A stretch of DNA of 64,000 nt from Clostridium beijerinckii (GTDB lineage: Bacteria; Bacillota; Clostridia; Clostridiales; Clostridiaceae), in the NCBI RefSeq assembly GCF_018223745.1, contig NZ_CP073653.1, forward strand, positions 3,190,001 through 3,254,000, read 5' to 3'. The notes under the pieces were generated by a model. The model was not told where the DNA came from, ran no database searches, and saw nothing but the letters and a program-made list of their open reading frames with translations. Positions 8,530 through 17,807 of this stretch are shown in pieces. The position numbers were made by a program, and so were the translations under genes. Within the stretch, counting starts at the first letter, position 1. Each line of letters starts with the position of its first letter.

Positions 8530-9759
8530 TCACTTTAATACCGCATCAATCTTTGTTTGAGCTTCATCTAATGCTTCTTGAGGGCTCTTCTGCATTGTCA
8601 AAGATTCTTGGTATGCAGTGTAAATTGCTTCGGAAATTTGAGGCCATTTTGGATGTGGACCTCTAGGCATAGCATACTGCATTTGATCCATGAAAACTGC
8701 TTTATTAGGATCTTCAGTCCAAACTTTATCGTTAGCTAAATCTTTTCTAGGTGGAAAATATCCTGTATTATTTATGAATTCTCTAACATTATCAGCCTTT
8801 CCAATAAACTTTAAAAATTCCCATGCTTCTTCAGGATGGTGCCCTTTAACAATTCCTATATTTTCACCACCAAGGACTGAAGCATATTTCTGATCTTTAG
8901 GAATTTTTACACATGCCCACTTCATATTAGGAGCATCACTCTTAAGTGTTGAAAATTGCCATGGCCCATTTATCATCATAGCTGCTTTACCTGTAGCAAA
9001 CTGCTTCTCAACACCAGGTTGATCCCAATTAATGCATTCTTTACTTAAAGACCCATCTTTAAGTAGGTCTGTCCACAATTGAAGTGATTTTACTACTTCT
9101 GGAGAATTAACTTTTTCTACACTTCCTCCTGAAGATAATAAGAAAGGCATAAATTGGAATGTACCTTCTTCGCTTTTCACAGCAGATAATGACAAACCAT
9201 AAACCCCATCTTTTGTAAGTTTCTTCGCAGCTGTTCTAAGCTCATCCCATGTTTGAGGAGGAGTAACTCCTGCCTGCTTAAGAAGGTCCTCATTATAAAA
9301 TAACGCTAAACAATTGCTATCCATAGGAATTCCATAATTTTTGCCGTTATACATTGTTGACTTCCATGGACCTTCAAAGTAATTATCTTTTTCATCCCAG
9401 TCTTTAACTTTATCTGTTATATCTTCAAACATTCCCATTGCTGCAAATGCTGCATGATCAGGATTATCTATAACGGCAAGATCTGGTAGATTTTGTGCTG
9501 CTATTCCTACTGAAAACTGCTTCTTTATGTCTGCAAATGGTACATATTCATTTACTACTTCTACTTTATCTTGAGACTTATTAAATTTATCAACTAAATT
9601 ATTAAATGATTTTTTTTCATTGTCGTTATAATAACTCCAAACTTTTAGCGTAACCTTCCCGTTAGTATTGCTAGCAGTTTGTTGAGTACTTGATGATCCG
9701 CAGCCAATCAAACTTAAAGAAAGTACAGCACTTATTATTAATGATATGGTTTTTTTCAA
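8530..9759 (-). CDS. Extracellular sugar-binding lipoprotein of ABC transporter
   Basis: The 409-aa product starts with a lipoprotein signal peptide and lipobox LSLIGC, giving Cys20 as the anchor. The rest matches family 1 solute-binding proteins, with the typical VTLKVWSYYNDNEKKSFNNL start and an NGPWQF segment. It binds an oligosaccharide outside the membrane and delivers it to the two permeases downstream. As first gene of the transporter group it probably has its own promoter in 9760-9921. A weak cre-like sequence, TGTAAACATATACA (9814-9827), lies there with two mismatches to the consensus. Confidence 0.92.
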   Translation of the reverse strand: MKKTISLIISAVLSLSLIGCGSSSTQQTASNTNGKVTLKVWSYYNDNEKKSFNNLVDKFNKSQDKVEVVNEYVPFADIKKQFSVGIAAQNLPDLAVIDNPDHAAFAAMGMFEDITDKVKDWDEKDNYFEGPWKSTMYNGKNYGIPMDSNCLALFYNEDLLKQAGVTPPQTWDELRTAAKKLTKDGVYGLSLSAVKSEEGTFQFMPFLLSSGGSVEKVNSPEVVKSLQLWTDLLKDGSLSKECINWDQPGVEKQFATGKAAMMINGPWQFSTLKSDAPNMKWACVKIPKDQKYASVLGGENIGIVKGHHPEEAWEFLKFIGKADNVREFINNTGYFPPRKDLANDKVWTEDPNKAVFMDQMQYAMPRGPHPKWPQISEAIYTAYQESLTMQKSPQEALDEAQTKIDAVLK

Positions 9760-9921
9760 TTTAATCCCCCCACTTTAAAATTCATATCTTCGACATAAAC
9801 TCATTTGGATAAATGTAAACATATACAATGCAGGATGCGCATCTGTTACTATCATTATATTTCTTACAATACTCTAATCCAATTCCAAAGTTTTAAGAAA
9901 AGTGTAAAAAACTAATCAATT

Positions 9922-11463
9922 TTATTTATGCATTGTAACGTATTTTCCTGCACAAACACCTGTAACGCTTTTAAATACTTTACAAAAATATTTTGGGTCA
10001 TTGTATCCAACCCTCTTAGCAATCTCTCCTATTTTTAAATTACTACTAATAAGTAATTCCTTGGATTTATTTATTCTGTATTCCTTTAAATAGCTTGTAA
10101 AATTAGTTCCTACTTCCTTATAAAATAATGTAGAAAGATATTCAGGGGTGACATTAAGGCTTGCTGCTATATTTTCTAATGAAATGCATTCTGCATAATC
10201 ATTTATTATTTTATTAATAGTCTTATATACAATTAAACTGTATGATGCCTTTGAATCTTTATTATTTAATTCAGATACTATATTTATTATATTTTTTAAA
10301 ATATCCTCTATTTCACACCAGCTTGTACTATTTTTAACTTTTTCTAATATTCTTTCATTATTAATTTTAATAAACAACTCATAATTAATATCTTTCATTA
10401 TGTTAATTATTGAAATCACGAAACAATCTACACCATCTATGATACTATCTGGATGATATTCACCTGATTTGCAATAACTTAAAAACTTATTTATTAAATT
10501 ACTTAATTTAATATAGTCCTGCTCACCAATTGCAGCCATAATTAACTGCTCAATTTCCTTAGGATATTTAAAAGTTTTAGTGCATATGCTTGATATTGCA
10601 TTCTCAGTAACTATAACATCCTTTTTCAATAACAATGACCATTTTAAATTCCTGTTTATTTCTTTCACTTTACTCGCAAGTTCATCAATTGAAATTAATT
10701 TAGAAAGACCAGCAACAATGCAGTTTTCAAATCCATTATTACGAAATAAATTGAATAATTTCTTATTCAATTCTTTTTCAATATTTACTTCCGAATCCTT
10801 TGATGAAAATAAGATTAATATTTCATTACTATATTCATACTCTATAAGAATATATTTTAAATTTTCAATATGCTTAAACAAATTATCTATACATTCTTTT
10901 AATAAATTATATTTTTCAACATGAGTATTAAGTAATTTGGCTACAATAACATAATTAAAATTATATTCATTTATCTTACCTGAATAGTGTTCATATACTT
11001 TGTTAATCTTTATTTTCCCTTCTATCATCTCTATTATCATTTGTTCAAAAGTCATTATGTTAATTCTTTGATAACTTTCTTTTTCTATTTCCCTATCAAT
11101 ATCTTTTTCTATTTTTTCAAAGACATTTTTCAAGTCTTCAACTGTTATGGGCTTTAATAAATAATCAGTAACTCCAACTGAAATAGCTTTCTTGGCAAAT
11201 TCAAATTCTGAATACGCTGTAATAATTATCATCTTAACCTTAATTTCAGATTCATTAAGCTTCTTAAGCATCTCTAATCCGTTTACTCCTGGCATTTTAA
11301 TGTCTGTTATAACTACCTGTGGTTTTGTTTTTTCTATTATATTAAAACCTTCTAAGCCATCATTTGCTTCACCTATAACATGATAATTTTCGTTGATTTT
11401 AGGTAATAATTTTATAATTCCTCTTCTAGTCCTAATCTCATCTTCAATAACAACAATGTTCAT
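9922..11463 (-). CDS. YesN-type response regulator with AraC output domain
   Basis: Residues 1-120 are a receiver domain (acidic pair EDE near the start, phospho-acceptor in VVITDIKMPG, Lys in LLKPI). A long helical linker follows. Residues ~405-510 are an AraC-type DNA-binding domain (IAKRVGYNDPKYFCKVFKSVTG). It lies 82 bases downstream of the sensor kinase on the same strand and just upstream of the sugar ABC transporter. This is the classic YesMN arrangement for carbohydrate-responsive control, so it most likely activates the genes from 9759 down to 4593. Confidence 0.9.
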   Translation of the reverse strand: MNIVVIEDEIRTRRGIIKLLPKINENYHVIGEANDGLEGFNIIEKTKPQVVITDIKMPGVNGLEMLKKLNESEIKVKMIIITAYSEFEFAKKAISVGVTDYLLKPITVEDLKNVFEKIEKDIDREIEKESYQRINIMTFEQMIIEMIEGKIKINKVYEHYSGKINEYNFNYVIVAKLLNTHVEKYNLLKECIDNLFKHIENLKYILIEYEYSNEILILFSSKDSEVNIEKELNKKLFNLFRNNGFENCIVAGLSKLISIDELASKVKEINRNLKWSLLLKKDVIVTENAISSICTKTFKYPKEIEQLIMAAIGEQDYIKLSNLINKFLSYCKSGEYHPDSIIDGVDCFVISIINIMKDINYELFIKINNERILEKVKNSTSWCEIEDILKNIINIVSELNNKDSKASYSLIVYKTINKIINDYAECISLENIAASLNVTPEYLSTLFYKEVGTNFTSYLKEYRINKSKELLISSNLKIGEIAKRVGYNDPKYFCKVFKSVTGVCAGKYVTMHK

Positions 11464-11545
11464 ATACTTCCCCCTGAAAACTTAGTTATTTTTAATATAT
11501 CCAACATATATTATGAATAGAAACTCTAAGAAATATCTTATATAA

Positions 11546-13429
11546 TTATTTTATTTTAGGTATTCTAATGCAAATACTTGTCCCTCTGCCAATTTCACTT
11601 TCTATATTGAACTTATAATAATCTCCATAATATATTCTAAGTCTTGATATTACATTTTCTATTCCAATATGCTCTCCTTTATTAATAATCTTAGCTTCAC
11701 TTACAAGGCTATTAATATATTTTACTTTTTCACCATCAATTCCTTTTCCATTATCTTTTATAAAAATCACTATATCCGCTTCCTTCATTTCAATTGACAG
11801 TTCTAAAATACCTCCAGATGTATAGCCCTCAAATCCGTGTATAATAGAATTTTCGATTAGTGGCTGCAGCATAAGCTTGTGTATTTTAAATTCCGGAACT
11901 TCTTTATCGAACTTAATTTCAGTTTTAAAGGAATTATCAAATCTGCTTTCCTGAAGATATAAATACTGCTTAAGCCATTGAATTTCTTGTGAAAAAGAAA
12001 CTATTTTATTACTTTGATTAATTGAATATCTTAATATTTGACCTAAGCTTTTAAGCATTTTACTAATTTCATACTCCTCCTTTTCAATTGCCATCCAGTT
12101 GATACAGTCAAGAGTATTATATAAAAAATGTGGATTAATCTGAGCCTCAATCGCTCTTATTTCTGCTTCTTTTTGCAATTTTACTGCTTCAGAAGTTAAA
12201 TTCATCTGAATTCTAAGTTTTTCAACTAACTCATTAATATGAGATATCATCTTATTAAAGGTTAGTGCAATTATAGAAAACTCATCAGTTATATCCTCCT
12301 CTATCCTTACAGATAATTCTCCTTTCTGTGCTTTCTTCATTGCCGCAACAATTTTTCTTATGGAGCTTGTCAACCTATTTGAAACTAGCACTATAAAAAA
12401 TATGAAAAAGAGTATTACTATAACAATAACTATAATAATAATTCTTATGCTCAGATTTACTTCGGAAAATAATTTATTTTCATTAATTATATTCACAATA
12501 TACCAGTTACTTATTTTTAAGCTCTTAGTGTTTACAATTAGTGAATTTCCTTTTACAATATGAGAATTAATTATAGTATTGTTTAGGTCCTCTGAATTTC
12601 TATCTTTTTTATTAGCTAAATAGTATATATTTTTCCCAATATAATTTCTATCTTCATAAGATACTATTGTACCTTCATTATCTATAATTAATGAATATAC
12701 ATTGATATTATTGGCATGCAGATCATCTGAATTTAAGTTATAAGTCTTTTGTAAAACGTCTTCATTTATGCTTATACAAAGAACTCCGATTATTCTGTCA
12801 CTTGTAAAGTCAATTATATTTGAATACACATTAATCAAATTATACGTTTCTTCTACCAATGGCTGCGTATATGACATTCCGCTCCATATTGTTCCGTATC
12901 TGCTAGTCTCATCTTCATAATCATTTTTTTCAATTATATCGTCATACCTTTTCCAGATATCTGGTATTGCATGTCCATTTATTCTGTTATATGAAGCTAT
13001 CTTATGATTTTTATTAGTACGTATATCAATATTAACAATTCCCAGTTTTGAATAAGCGTAAACAGTTAATTTGCCTTTAATATCATTCAATGCCACTTGG
13101 GTATTTATATCCGTATTATTTCCAACATCATATTTATCAATCAGTTTTGTGAGTTCATCATCGCTGGCAATCTGCATATCTAAATCTTCATAAGAAGAAA
13201 GAGTAGTGTTTATACTTTTAGCAGATTGTGTAAGACTAAAATCCATTAGCCTTGATATTTTATTTTCTATTTTATTAGTAGAATAATAATAAGAAAATAT
13301 CTCAATAGATAAGATTGGTAATATGGAAATAATCAGAAATGATGATATTAATTTTGTTTTAAAACTAGCCTTTTTTATATGATTAAATCCAATATTATAA
13401 AAGCACTTTTTAGTATTCATAATATTCAT
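11546..13429 (-). CDS. YesM-type sensor histidine kinase
   Basis: 627 aa. An N-terminal membrane helix (~25-47) and a second one (~320-345) enclose an extracellular sensor of ~270 residues. A HAMP domain follows, then the His_kinase domain with the phospho-acceptor His in EAQINPHFLYNTLD, and an HATPase_c domain with LQPLIENSIIHG and DNGKGI boxes. It should phosphorylate the YesN-type regulator encoded directly downstream. The extracellular domain presumably senses a sugar or a binding-protein complex; which one is inference. Confidence 0.9.
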   Translation of the reverse strand: MNIMNTKKCFYNIGFNHIKKASFKTKLISSFLIISILPILSIEIFSYYYSTNKIENKISRLMDFSLTQSAKSINTTLSSYEDLDMQIASDDELTKLIDKYDVGNNTDINTQVALNDIKGKLTVYAYSKLGIVNIDIRTNKNHKIASYNRINGHAIPDIWKRYDDIIEKNDYEDETSRYGTIWSGMSYTQPLVEETYNLINVYSNIIDFTSDRIIGVLCISINEDVLQKTYNLNSDDLHANNINVYSLIIDNEGTIVSYEDRNYIGKNIYYLANKKDRNSEDLNNTIINSHIVKGNSLIVNTKSLKISNWYIVNIINENKLFSEVNLSIRIIIIVIVIVILFFIFFIVLVSNRLTSSIRKIVAAMKKAQKGELSVRIEEDITDEFSIIALTFNKMISHINELVEKLRIQMNLTSEAVKLQKEAEIRAIEAQINPHFLYNTLDCINWMAIEKEEYEISKMLKSLGQILRYSINQSNKIVSFSQEIQWLKQYLYLQESRFDNSFKTEIKFDKEVPEFKIHKLMLQPLIENSIIHGFEGYTSGGILELSIEMKEADIVIFIKDNGKGIDGEKVKYINSLVSEAKIINKGEHIGIENVISRLRIYYGDYYKFNIESEIGRGTSICIRIPKIK

Positions 13430-13610
13430 CTCATTTCTTACGAATTATCAGACTCTATATTTAATAATTTATTTCTAAAATATAAAAAAGATAGATTATT
13501 TACTTTTTAAATATTCTATCTCTAATTATATAACATTTTTATTTAAATTACTTATTTTACCACAAGTTTCATATGTTGATATTAAAATCCCTATATTATA
13601 ATCAACTTCT

Positions 13611-14084
13611 TTAATTGTTCCAACCTTTACAAACATCAATCCATTCATCATAACCAGAATACTTTTCTAATTCTTCTATGGTCACCTCTATTGCGCTATT
13701 ACCACTTCCACAAGCAGGAAACACAGTTTGAAATCTTTTTAATGATTCATCAAGATAGACTTTTACACCTTCATTTATAGCAAAAGGACAAACTCCACCA
13801 ACGGCATGACCAATTAAGTTTTCAGTTTCCTCTAGTGTAAGCATTTTGGCTTTTGCCTTAAAATGTGCTTTGTACTTTGGATTATCAATTTTCGCATCCC
13901 CAGCAACTACAATCAAAATCGGATTTTCAGCTACCATAAATGAAAGCGTCTTTGCAATCCTGCATGGATCACAATGTAATGCTTCTGCTGCAAGTGCTAC
14001 GGTTTCACTTGACACGTCAAACTCTTGCACACGATTATCAGTACCATATTTTTTGAAATACTCTTTAACTTTTTCTATTGCCAT
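13611..14084 (-). CDS. YbaK/EbsC-family aminoacyl-tRNA deacylase
   Basis: 157 aa, full length for the family. It has the YbaK fold with the conserved Lys-containing stretch CRIAKTLSFMV and the C-terminal GGVCPFAINEGVKVYLDESL loop. Family members hydrolyse mischarged Cys-tRNA(Pro) or related aminoacyl-tRNAs. An AGGAGGA site precedes the ATG. It stands alone between the YesM gene and tag. Confidence 0.88.
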   Translation of the reverse strand: MAIEKVKEYFKKYGTDNRVQEFDVSSETVALAAEALHCDPCRIAKTLSFMVAENPILIVVAGDAKIDNPKYKAHFKAKAKMLTLEETENLIGHAVGGVCPFAINEGVKVYLDESLKRFQTVFPACGSGNSAIEVTIEELEKYSGYDEWIDVCKGWNN

Positions 14085-14203
14085 ATGTAAAATCCTCCTC
14101 GTTTTCTACTTTAAAATTACACTTTTTACTCCATTTAGTTGCATCGTATTATATAAAAATCATATTATTTAATTTACATGATTCTTCCTAAGAATATTCT
14201 TAA

Positions 14204-14776
14204 CTAAATTAATTTTGTATAGCAAAAGCATTCAGTTGTATGATCGTTAACCATTCCAACTGCTTGCATAAAGGAATAACAAATTGTACTTCCAACAAAT
14301 TTAAAACCATCTTTTTTTAGTTGCTTACTCATTTTATCACTTAATTCATTTGAAGCCGGAACTTCTCCTATACTTCCCCATGAATTAATAATAGGCTTAT
14401 TGTCCACAAACTTCCATATATAATTGGAGAATGAGCCAAACTCTTCTTTAATTTTCAGAAATGCTTTTGCATTAGTTACAACACTTTCAATTTTTCTTCT
14501 ATTACGAACAATGCCTTTATCTTGCATTAATTGTTCTAATTTTTCTTCAGTATATTTCACTATCTTTTCAGCTTCAAAATTATCAAAAGCTTCTTTATAG
14601 TTTTCTCTTTTTTTAAGAATAGTCCACCAGCTTAAGCCTGCTTGAGCTCCTTCTAAGCACAACATTTCAAATAGTTTCCTATCATCATATACCGGCACTC
14701 CCCATTCCTTATCATGATATTCAATATATAATTCTTCTTTTGTCACCCATTCACATCTTTTAATAATTTGAATCAC
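14204..14776 (-). CDS. tag: DNA-3-methyladenine glycosylase I
   Basis: 190 aa, whole-length match to Tag: RCEWVTKEELYIEYHDKEWG at the start, LEGAQAGLSWWTILKKRENY in the middle, and NDHTTECFCY at the end. The conserved Cys and His at the start and the His/Cys near the end form the family's zinc site. It removes 3-methyladenine from alkylated DNA in base excision repair. An AAGGAAGTG ribosome site precedes the ATG. No ada or alkA gene is adjacent. Confidence 0.93.
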   Translation of the reverse strand: MIQIIKRCEWVTKEELYIEYHDKEWGVPVYDDRKLFEMLCLEGAQAGLSWWTILKKRENYKEAFDNFEAEKIVKYTEEKLEQLMQDKGIVRNRRKIESVVTNAKAFLKIKEEFGSFSNYIWKFVDNKPIINSWGSIGEVPASNELSDKMSKQLKKDGFKFVGSTICYSFMQAVGMVNDHTTECFCYTKLI

Positions 14777-14887
14777 TTCCTTTTAAGCTAAATTATAAAC
14801 CTTGCTGTATTTTTCACCGTTTTTTACATAGATCTAATCTTTATAAACACGTAAAAGTGTTAATTAATCTATATTATAAGTATATTT

Positions 14888-14925
14888 TACCATAAAATAA
14901 GAGCTTACATTACATAAACTCTTAT
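14888..14925 (-). terminator. Dispersed hairpin terminator, copy 3
   Basis: Stem AAGAGTTTA/TAAGCTCTT followed on the minus strand by TATTTTATGGTAAAATATA. It begins ten bases behind the stop of the AAA/DUF4143 gene and is its likely terminator. Confidence 0.65.
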
Positions 14926-14935
14926 CACAGTATCT

Positions 14936-16303
14936 TTATATTTTTCTGAACTCAAATCTTGGAAATAAAAATATTGGAATTGTATAAGTCTTGTTTGCAA
15001 TTCCACCTTGCGTTACCCCTTTTAGATAAACTGCAAAATTAATTTTTCCATTAGCTAATGATTTTGTTATGGTTTTACCTGGATTCTTACCAGCCTTAAC
15101 TTCTATTCCGTAAACATGCCCGTTTTCCCTATCTCTATAGACAAAATCAAGTTCTCCATCACCATAGATGCCAAACATAGGAACTATAGATATCTTATCC
15201 AAAAGACAGTGGTAAACAAACGTTTCATTTAATAACCCGCTAGATTCCGATGCTAATAGGTTTGCTTTTTTCATCACATAATTTGCCATACCAACATCTG
15301 ACAAAAAATATCTTTGTCTCTTTTTTATATTGGTAAATTCAAAATCTATAAGCTTATCACAGTCTTTAACAAATTTTGACGTGTAAAACCATTGAAGTAC
15401 TCTATTACAATTTTCCTTCGTGATATTACTTGAATATTGTTTGGTTATTATTTGCTGTAATTCTTCCGTATAACTGCTTTCCTTAATGCCTTTTTTTCCT
15501 CTAGCTAGAATTTCAATTATTGCGCTTATGCAGTCTTCAAACACTCTTGTAGTCAATATATCTCCATCAAAATATCTTGAAGATTCTTCACAAAATACTC
15601 TTAATAATTTTTCAAACAAATCATTAATATTTTCCTTGTGATTTCTTAAGTATTCGCATACTATCTCTGGATACCCGCCAACTTCTAAGTAATCTTTATA
15701 CTTATCATAAAATAAATCATAATCCTTTTTATCGCCATCTCCATACAAATCTAATGACTCATAAGCTTGTGTTAAATTAAGCGCATTAACAAATTCAGTG
15801 AATGATAATGGCTTTATTTCAAGGAAATCTACATCACCCATTGGAGACCAAAACTCTTTCTGCATAACAACTCTTCCCAAATAACTTCCAGTCATGATAA
15901 AATGTGCTTTAAATTCCCTTGCAAATTGCCTTATCATATTATAAATCTTATAAGATTCTTGTATTTCATCTATTATAATTATGCATTCTTCATTGTCTTC
16001 AAAATTGTTAGAGAATCTCTTAAACATCTCTTTTAATGTATTTGTTTTTTCCCTGTCTAGTTTTCCTGATAGACGTTCTTCTTTTATTATATTATAAATT
16101 GTAAGTAAGTCCTCTCCTGTTTCTTCCAACAGATTTATATATATTAAATGCTTATAATTTTCTCTTGCAAATTTTTTTACTAAATAAGTTTTTCCTACCT
16201 GTCTTGCACCTTCTACTAATAGTACCTTATTATTATGATTATTTTTCCACTCTAATAGCTTTTTATATGCATCTCTTTTAAGATCTATTATTTGTTTTTC
16301 CAC
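14936..16303 (-). CDS. AAA ATPase with DUF4143 domain
   Basis: The N-terminal half is an AAA_14-type ATPase: Walker A GARQVGKTYLV and Walker B CIIIIDEIQES. The C-terminal part is DUF4143, a restriction-endonuclease-like fold, with the conserved segment GDGELDFVYRD...YGIEVKAGKN. I prefer the GTG at 16301-16303 (455 aa) because AAGGAAG lies nine bases before it; a TTG eight codons upstream has no ribosome site. These proteins are very common single genes in clostridia and Bacteroidetes; their role is unproven, though some are linked to defence or addiction-like functions. Confidence 0.85.
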   Translation of the reverse strand: MEKQIIDLKRDAYKKLLEWKNNHNNKVLLVEGARQVGKTYLVKKFARENYKHLIYINLLEETGEDLLTIYNIIKEERLSGKLDREKTNTLKEMFKRFSNNFEDNEECIIIIDEIQESYKIYNMIRQFAREFKAHFIMTGSYLGRVVMQKEFWSPMGDVDFLEIKPLSFTEFVNALNLTQAYESLDLYGDGDKKDYDLFYDKYKDYLEVGGYPEIVCEYLRNHKENINDLFEKLLRVFCEESSRYFDGDILTTRVFEDCISAIIEILARGKKGIKESSYTEELQQIITKQYSSNITKENCNRVLQWFYTSKFVKDCDKLIDFEFTNIKKRQRYFLSDVGMANYVMKKANLLASESSGLLNETFVYHCLLDKISIVPMFGIYGDGELDFVYRDRENGHVYGIEVKAGKNPGKTITKSLANGKINFAVYLKGVTQGGIANKTYTIPIFLFPRFEFRKI

Positions 16304-16465
16304 GTTTCTCACTTCCTTACAATTCAAGCTATAATCTTGTCTAGTTTCTACTAAATTATATCTTAAAATTTATTTTCCAATAATAATTTTACCACTATTT
16401 AAATATACCAGCAATAAAGCTTGTAATTTTCTAAATTCTTATCTTTTTTAATTTTACGTGCTAAA

Positions 16466-17596
16466 TTATAACTTCATCTTTCTACTTTTCTTTTGCTCAT
16501 ACATCAATTTATCTGCACATTTCAAAATGTCATGGATATCTTCTTTAGCGTTACTACAACATGCCACTCCATAACTGAATTTAAGTTCATATGGTTTCTC
16601 TTTAGTTTTATTATATGCCTCAATGTTTTTATTTAAATTTTGAATATAATTATCAACTATTTCTTTCCGCTCAACTTCTAATAAAATTAAAAATTCATCC
16701 CCGCCTACACGTATCAATTTTTTTCTTCTTAGCGAGAAACTCTCAATTAGTAGATTAGCAAACATTTTAAGTGCTTCATCGCCTTCGTTATGCCCAAATT
16801 TATCATTAACACTTTTAAAATCATCTATATCAATATTAATTATAAAAAGCTTATTAATCTTCTTAAAAGAGATATTTTCAATATAGCGTTCATAGGATGA
16901 ATAATTTTCTAATCCCGTCAGCCTATCTCTATGTACCTGATCATTTAATATGAAGATATAAATAATAACTATCATCATTGCAGTTCCATTCCAAATAGTT
17001 AGATAACTAGAATATACAATCTGAATACCTGTAAATACTCCTGCTGCAATATAGAATAAATTAAATATACGAAGCTCCCACCAAGAAAACCTTTTACGCT
17101 GTTTGTAAATAAAATATAAGTTGTACCCAAAGTAAAAGTAACTTACACAAGGTAATATAAAAAATAAAGGTCCACGTTCATAAGTATTTTCACTAGTTAC
17201 ATAAAAAAGCAAGTTTACACTATAGCTTACAAATGCCATTATCCCATTTATGAGTAGCGGTAATAAAAGTATTTTATTTAGTTTGATTTTATCTTTCTGA
17301 TACCTATTTACCCATTCTTTACTGAATATATATCCTAGAAATGGAATGATAGGAGTCACTGAAAATCCAAGAACATTGACAATCTTTTGCATTACCATAA
17401 ATTGTTTTAAATTTGGATTATTTAATATAACGCTTAAAATCTCTAGCATTATGGCAAATGCTGTTAATCCCATAATCCACATAAACAATCTATTGGTTAT
17501 ATTTTTTCTATTCATATTAAAATAAGTATGTCCAAATAAAATAAGCAATAAAATAAATAAAACTATATTAACTTGAACCGGTGAAAAAATTGCCAT
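16466..17596 (-). CDS. Membrane-bound diguanylate cyclase
   Basis: 376 aa. Residues 1-215 hold about seven hydrophobic helices. Residues ~222-376 are a GGDEF domain with intact active site (RVGGDEFLILLE) and the DRLTGLENYSSYERY start. It should make cyclic di-GMP from GTP. I see no RxxD inhibitory site directly before the GGDEF motif. It is monocistronic, with ATGGAGTTAATATATT before the ATG. Another c-di-GMP enzyme is encoded at 46158-48563. Confidence 0.9.
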   Translation of the reverse strand: MAIFSPVQVNIVLFILLLILFGHTYFNMNRKNITNRLFMWIMGLTAFAIMLEILSVILNNPNLKQFMVMQKIVNVLGFSVTPIIPFLGYIFSKEWVNRYQKDKIKLNKILLLPLLINGIMAFVSYSVNLLFYVTSENTYERGPLFFILPCVSYFYFGYNLYFIYKQRKRFSWWELRIFNLFYIAAGVFTGIQIVYSSYLTIWNGTAMMIVIIYIFILNDQVHRDRLTGLENYSSYERYIENISFKKINKLFIINIDIDDFKSVNDKFGHNEGDEALKMFANLLIESFSLRRKKLIRVGGDEFLILLEVERKEIVDNYIQNLNKNIEAYNKTKEKPYELKFSYGVACCSNAKEDIHDILKCADKLMYEQKKSRKMKL

Positions 17597-17769
17597 AATA
17601 TATTAACTCCATTTCTATTAAAATATAGGATATACTTATAATTATTCATAGATCATACTTAATGATTCTTTTATAACTCCAATTTTTAAAAATATCTCGA
17701 CCTCAAAGTGTATAAAATTATCTTTATCATATTATACCACCACAATAATACTAATACAGATAAGTTTCG

Positions 17770-17805
17770 ATTATTTATTTATATTTTAAAATATAAATAA
17801 ATAAT
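17770..17805. terminator. Perfect 36-bp AT palindrome behind the NERD gene
   Basis: The 18-base half ATTATTTATTTATATTTT is followed at once by its exact reverse complement. It begins two bases behind the stop of the NERD gene, where a terminator is expected. There is no GC in the stem, so it may be a cruciform or weak terminator. Confidence 0.45.
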
Positions 17806-17807
17806 CA

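Noticed and set aside
9814..9827. cre (CcpA) site before the sugar-binding protein gene
   Set aside because: Two mismatches to the consensus, including the central CG; too weak to list as a feature.
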